From Myxococcales bacterium (GTDB lineage Bacteria; Myxococcota_C; UBA6777), in assembly GCA_027005175.1 (NCBI GenBank), contig JALTMC010000265.1, forward strand, positions 1-5,990: a DNA stretch of 5,990 nt, read 5' to 3'. The notes under the pieces are model-generated. The model saw only the letters and a list, made by a program, of their open reading frames with translations. It had not been told where the DNA came from and made no database searches. This document shows, piece after piece, positions 4,667-5,990 of this stretch. Position 1 is the first letter of the stretch. Every line of letters starts with the position of its first letter. The translations under genes were made by a program, and so were the position numbers.

Positions 4667-5990
4667 ATGGGAAAACACGATCATAACGAAGCTGAGAGTT
4701 GGCGACTCTCTTTGTCCTATCTGCCCCATGTTGGGCAGCTGATCCAACATCAAGGCGTTGCAACGTTCCTGAACGACTGGCCCAGACCTCTAGTGCTTCG
4801 AGCTTTGCGTGAAGGTGTCGCTTCGCTTCGACACCGGGTGATGAAGGAGGGTTTGTGTTTAAGTTCCAAAGAACAAGCTCTTCAGGACATCCTTCCTCAC
4901 TTGGAAGACAAGCTTGTGGCCTTGCGGCGTGGAGACCTTCGGCGCGTGATCAATGCGACAGGTGTTGTGGTCCACACAAACTTGGGGCGTTCTCCTTTGG
5001 CTGAACGAGCATTGCAGCGAGTGATAGAGGTTGCCTCTGGTTATAGCAATCTTGAATTTGATTTGCATGGTCGAAAGCGTGGACGCCGGATGGCAGGTGT
5101 GAAGGAACTTCTATGCGAACTTACGGGGTGTGAGGATGCATTGGTTGTTAACAACTGTGCGGCAGCTGTCATGCTGACTCTCGCAGCCGTAGCCCACGAT
5201 AAGGAAGTGATCATCTCTCGTGGCGAACTCATCGAAATCGGCGGTAGCTTCCGAATTCCAGAGGTGATGGAAGCGGCAGGTGTAAGGCTTGTTGAGGTGG
5301 GAACAACCAATCGAACCCACTTGCGAGATTTTGAAAAGGCGATGGGGCCGGATACAGGGATGTTGTTGAAAGTGCATTGTAGCAATTACTCCATCAAAGG
5401 TTTTACCAAAGAAGTGGAACTCTCTGCGCTGGTGGCTTTGGGAAAGCAGCACGGTGTTCCTGTCATGGCTGATCTCGGCAGTGGTTTGTTGATGAAACTG
5501 CCGAATTCGGGAGCTTTGATTCAAAACTATGATGGTACAAAGGTTCACGAACCAACGGTACAAGAGGTTGTACAAACGGGGGTTGAACTTGTTACTTGGA
5601 GTGGTGACAAGATGCTGGGTGGACCCCAAGCTGGTATCATCCTGGGAAAGAAGGAATGGGTTCAGAGAGCTGCGACACATCCCATCGCTCGGGCTTTGCG
5701 CTCCGATAAGTTAACGGTGGCTGCTCTGGAGGCCACGTTGCAGTGCTATCTTGAGGGAGATGAGCAAGTTAAGGCCGAGATCCCTGTTTGGAATAAGATG
5801 ACCTGTAGCATGGAAGAATTGCGAGAGCGGGCCGATTCTTTGGTGTCTCGACTTAAAAATGCACCAGCTTTGACGCTGCAAGTCAAAGAAGGACATGCTA
5901 CCGTCGGGGGTGGAGCTGTTCCACATACGTTTTTGCCCTCCATTCGTGTGGCTGTTCAGCACTCCTCTTTTTCCACGATAGAGCTTGAGC
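4667..5990 (+). CDS. selA: L-seryl-tRNA(Sec) selenium transferase, C-terminus cut by window
   Basis: SelA is a cytoplasmic PLP enzyme that converts Ser-tRNA(Sec) to Sec-tRNA(Sec) with selenophosphate. The 441 codons visible cover most of the usual length of about 460. Family landmarks run in order: an N-terminal tRNA-binding region (LPHVGQLI, 19-26), INATGVVVHTNLGRSPL (95-111), SNLEFDLHGRKRGRR (127-141), VVNNCAAAVML (160-170), SRGELIEIGGSFRIPEV (184-200), GTTNRT (212-217), SNYSIKGFT (239-247), DLGSGLL (269-275), WSGDKMLGGPQAG (311-323) holding the PLP lysine at K315, and ALRSDKLT (343-350). No frameshift or in-frame stop was met. The ATG at 4667 is preferred: an in-frame stop lies at 4628, a GTG at 4631 is the only earlier option, and no strong Shine-Dalgarno is present (a GAAG six bases upstream is weak). 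The gene is divergent from the Cys-rich gene. selB would be a common next gene, but the window ends. Confidence 0.96.
   Translation, partial: MGKHDHNEAESWRLSLSYLPHVGQLIQHQGVATFLNDWPRPLVLRALREGVASLRHRVMKEGLCLSSKEQALQDILPHLEDKLVALRRGDLRRVINATGVVVHTNLGRSPLAERALQRVIEVASGYSNLEFDLHGRKRGRRMAGVKELLCELTGCEDALVVNNCAAAVMLTLAAVAHDKEVIISRGELIEIGGSFRIPEVMEAAGVRLVEVGTTNRTHLRDFEKAMGPDTGMLLKVHCSNYSIKGFTKEVELSALVALGKQHGVPVMADLGSGLLMKLPNSGALIQNYDGTKVHEPTVQEVVQTGVELVTWSGDKMLGGPQAGIILGKKEWVQRAATHPIARALRSDKLTVAALEATLQCYLEGDEQVKAEIPVWNKMTCSMEELRERADSLVSRLKNAPALTLQVKEGHATVGGGAVPHTFLPSIRVAVQHSSFSTIELE

Noticed and set aside
4488-4742. 84-codon plus-strand frame in the selA leader (with an internal ATG at 4560)
   Set aside because: It starts with TTG, overlaps the selA start in another frame, and shows no motif or ribosome site; it could only be a leader peptide by guesswork.
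5111-5680. 189-codon minus-strand frame
   Set aside because: It lies wholly opposite selA, whose protein motifs are unmistakable.

Overview
The window carries four protein genes and no RNA gene, insertion sequence or CRISPR array that I can see. Three genes lie on the minus strand (4-816, 869-3082, 3521-4321). One lies on the plus strand and runs off the right edge (selA, 4667 to beyond 5990). Base composition is close to half GC by eye. FHA, Ser/Thr-kinase-like and PP2C modules together with a bacterial-type SelA suggest a Gram-negative bacterium with eukaryote-like phosphosignalling, perhaps a lower-GC member of the Myxococcota or another deltaproteobacterial lineage. That assignment is an inference from gene content only.

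Left part (4-3082): a probable two-gene unit for phospho-Ser/Thr signalling. Transcription runs leftwards. The first gene encodes a 737-residue soluble protein made of an acidic, Ser/Glu-rich N-terminal region, a kinase-like fold whose catalytic residues appear to be lost, and a PP2C-type phosphatase with its metal-binding motifs intact. The second gene, 52 bases downstream, encodes a zinc-ribbon / Pro-rich linker / FHA protein. A plausible logic is that the phosphatase, guided by the pseudokinase, removes phosphate from a target that the FHA protein reads. The active kinase would then lie elsewhere in the genome. The first gene contains an 11-G run and a 24-bp tandem repeat near its 5' end.

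Middle part (3083-4666): the most unusual piece. Gene 3521-4321 encodes a secreted protein whose predicted mature part (242 residues) is about one third Arg, with 31 His, 24 Cys and no Asp or Glu. It is built from short Cys-centred units of about 9 residues, nested inside a 116-residue duplication that is about 97% identical at DNA level over 204 bp. Downstream of its stop is a purine-rich tandem repeat, then a perfect 19-bp palindrome. Upstream, in the divergent spacer shared with selA, there is a 16-bp direct repeat.

Right part (4667-5990): selA, encoding the PLP enzyme that makes Sec-tRNA(Sec), cut at the window edge. It implies that the organism makes selenoproteins. No in-frame UGA is read through in the neighbouring genes, so nothing here links selA functionally to the Cys-rich protein beyond adjacency.
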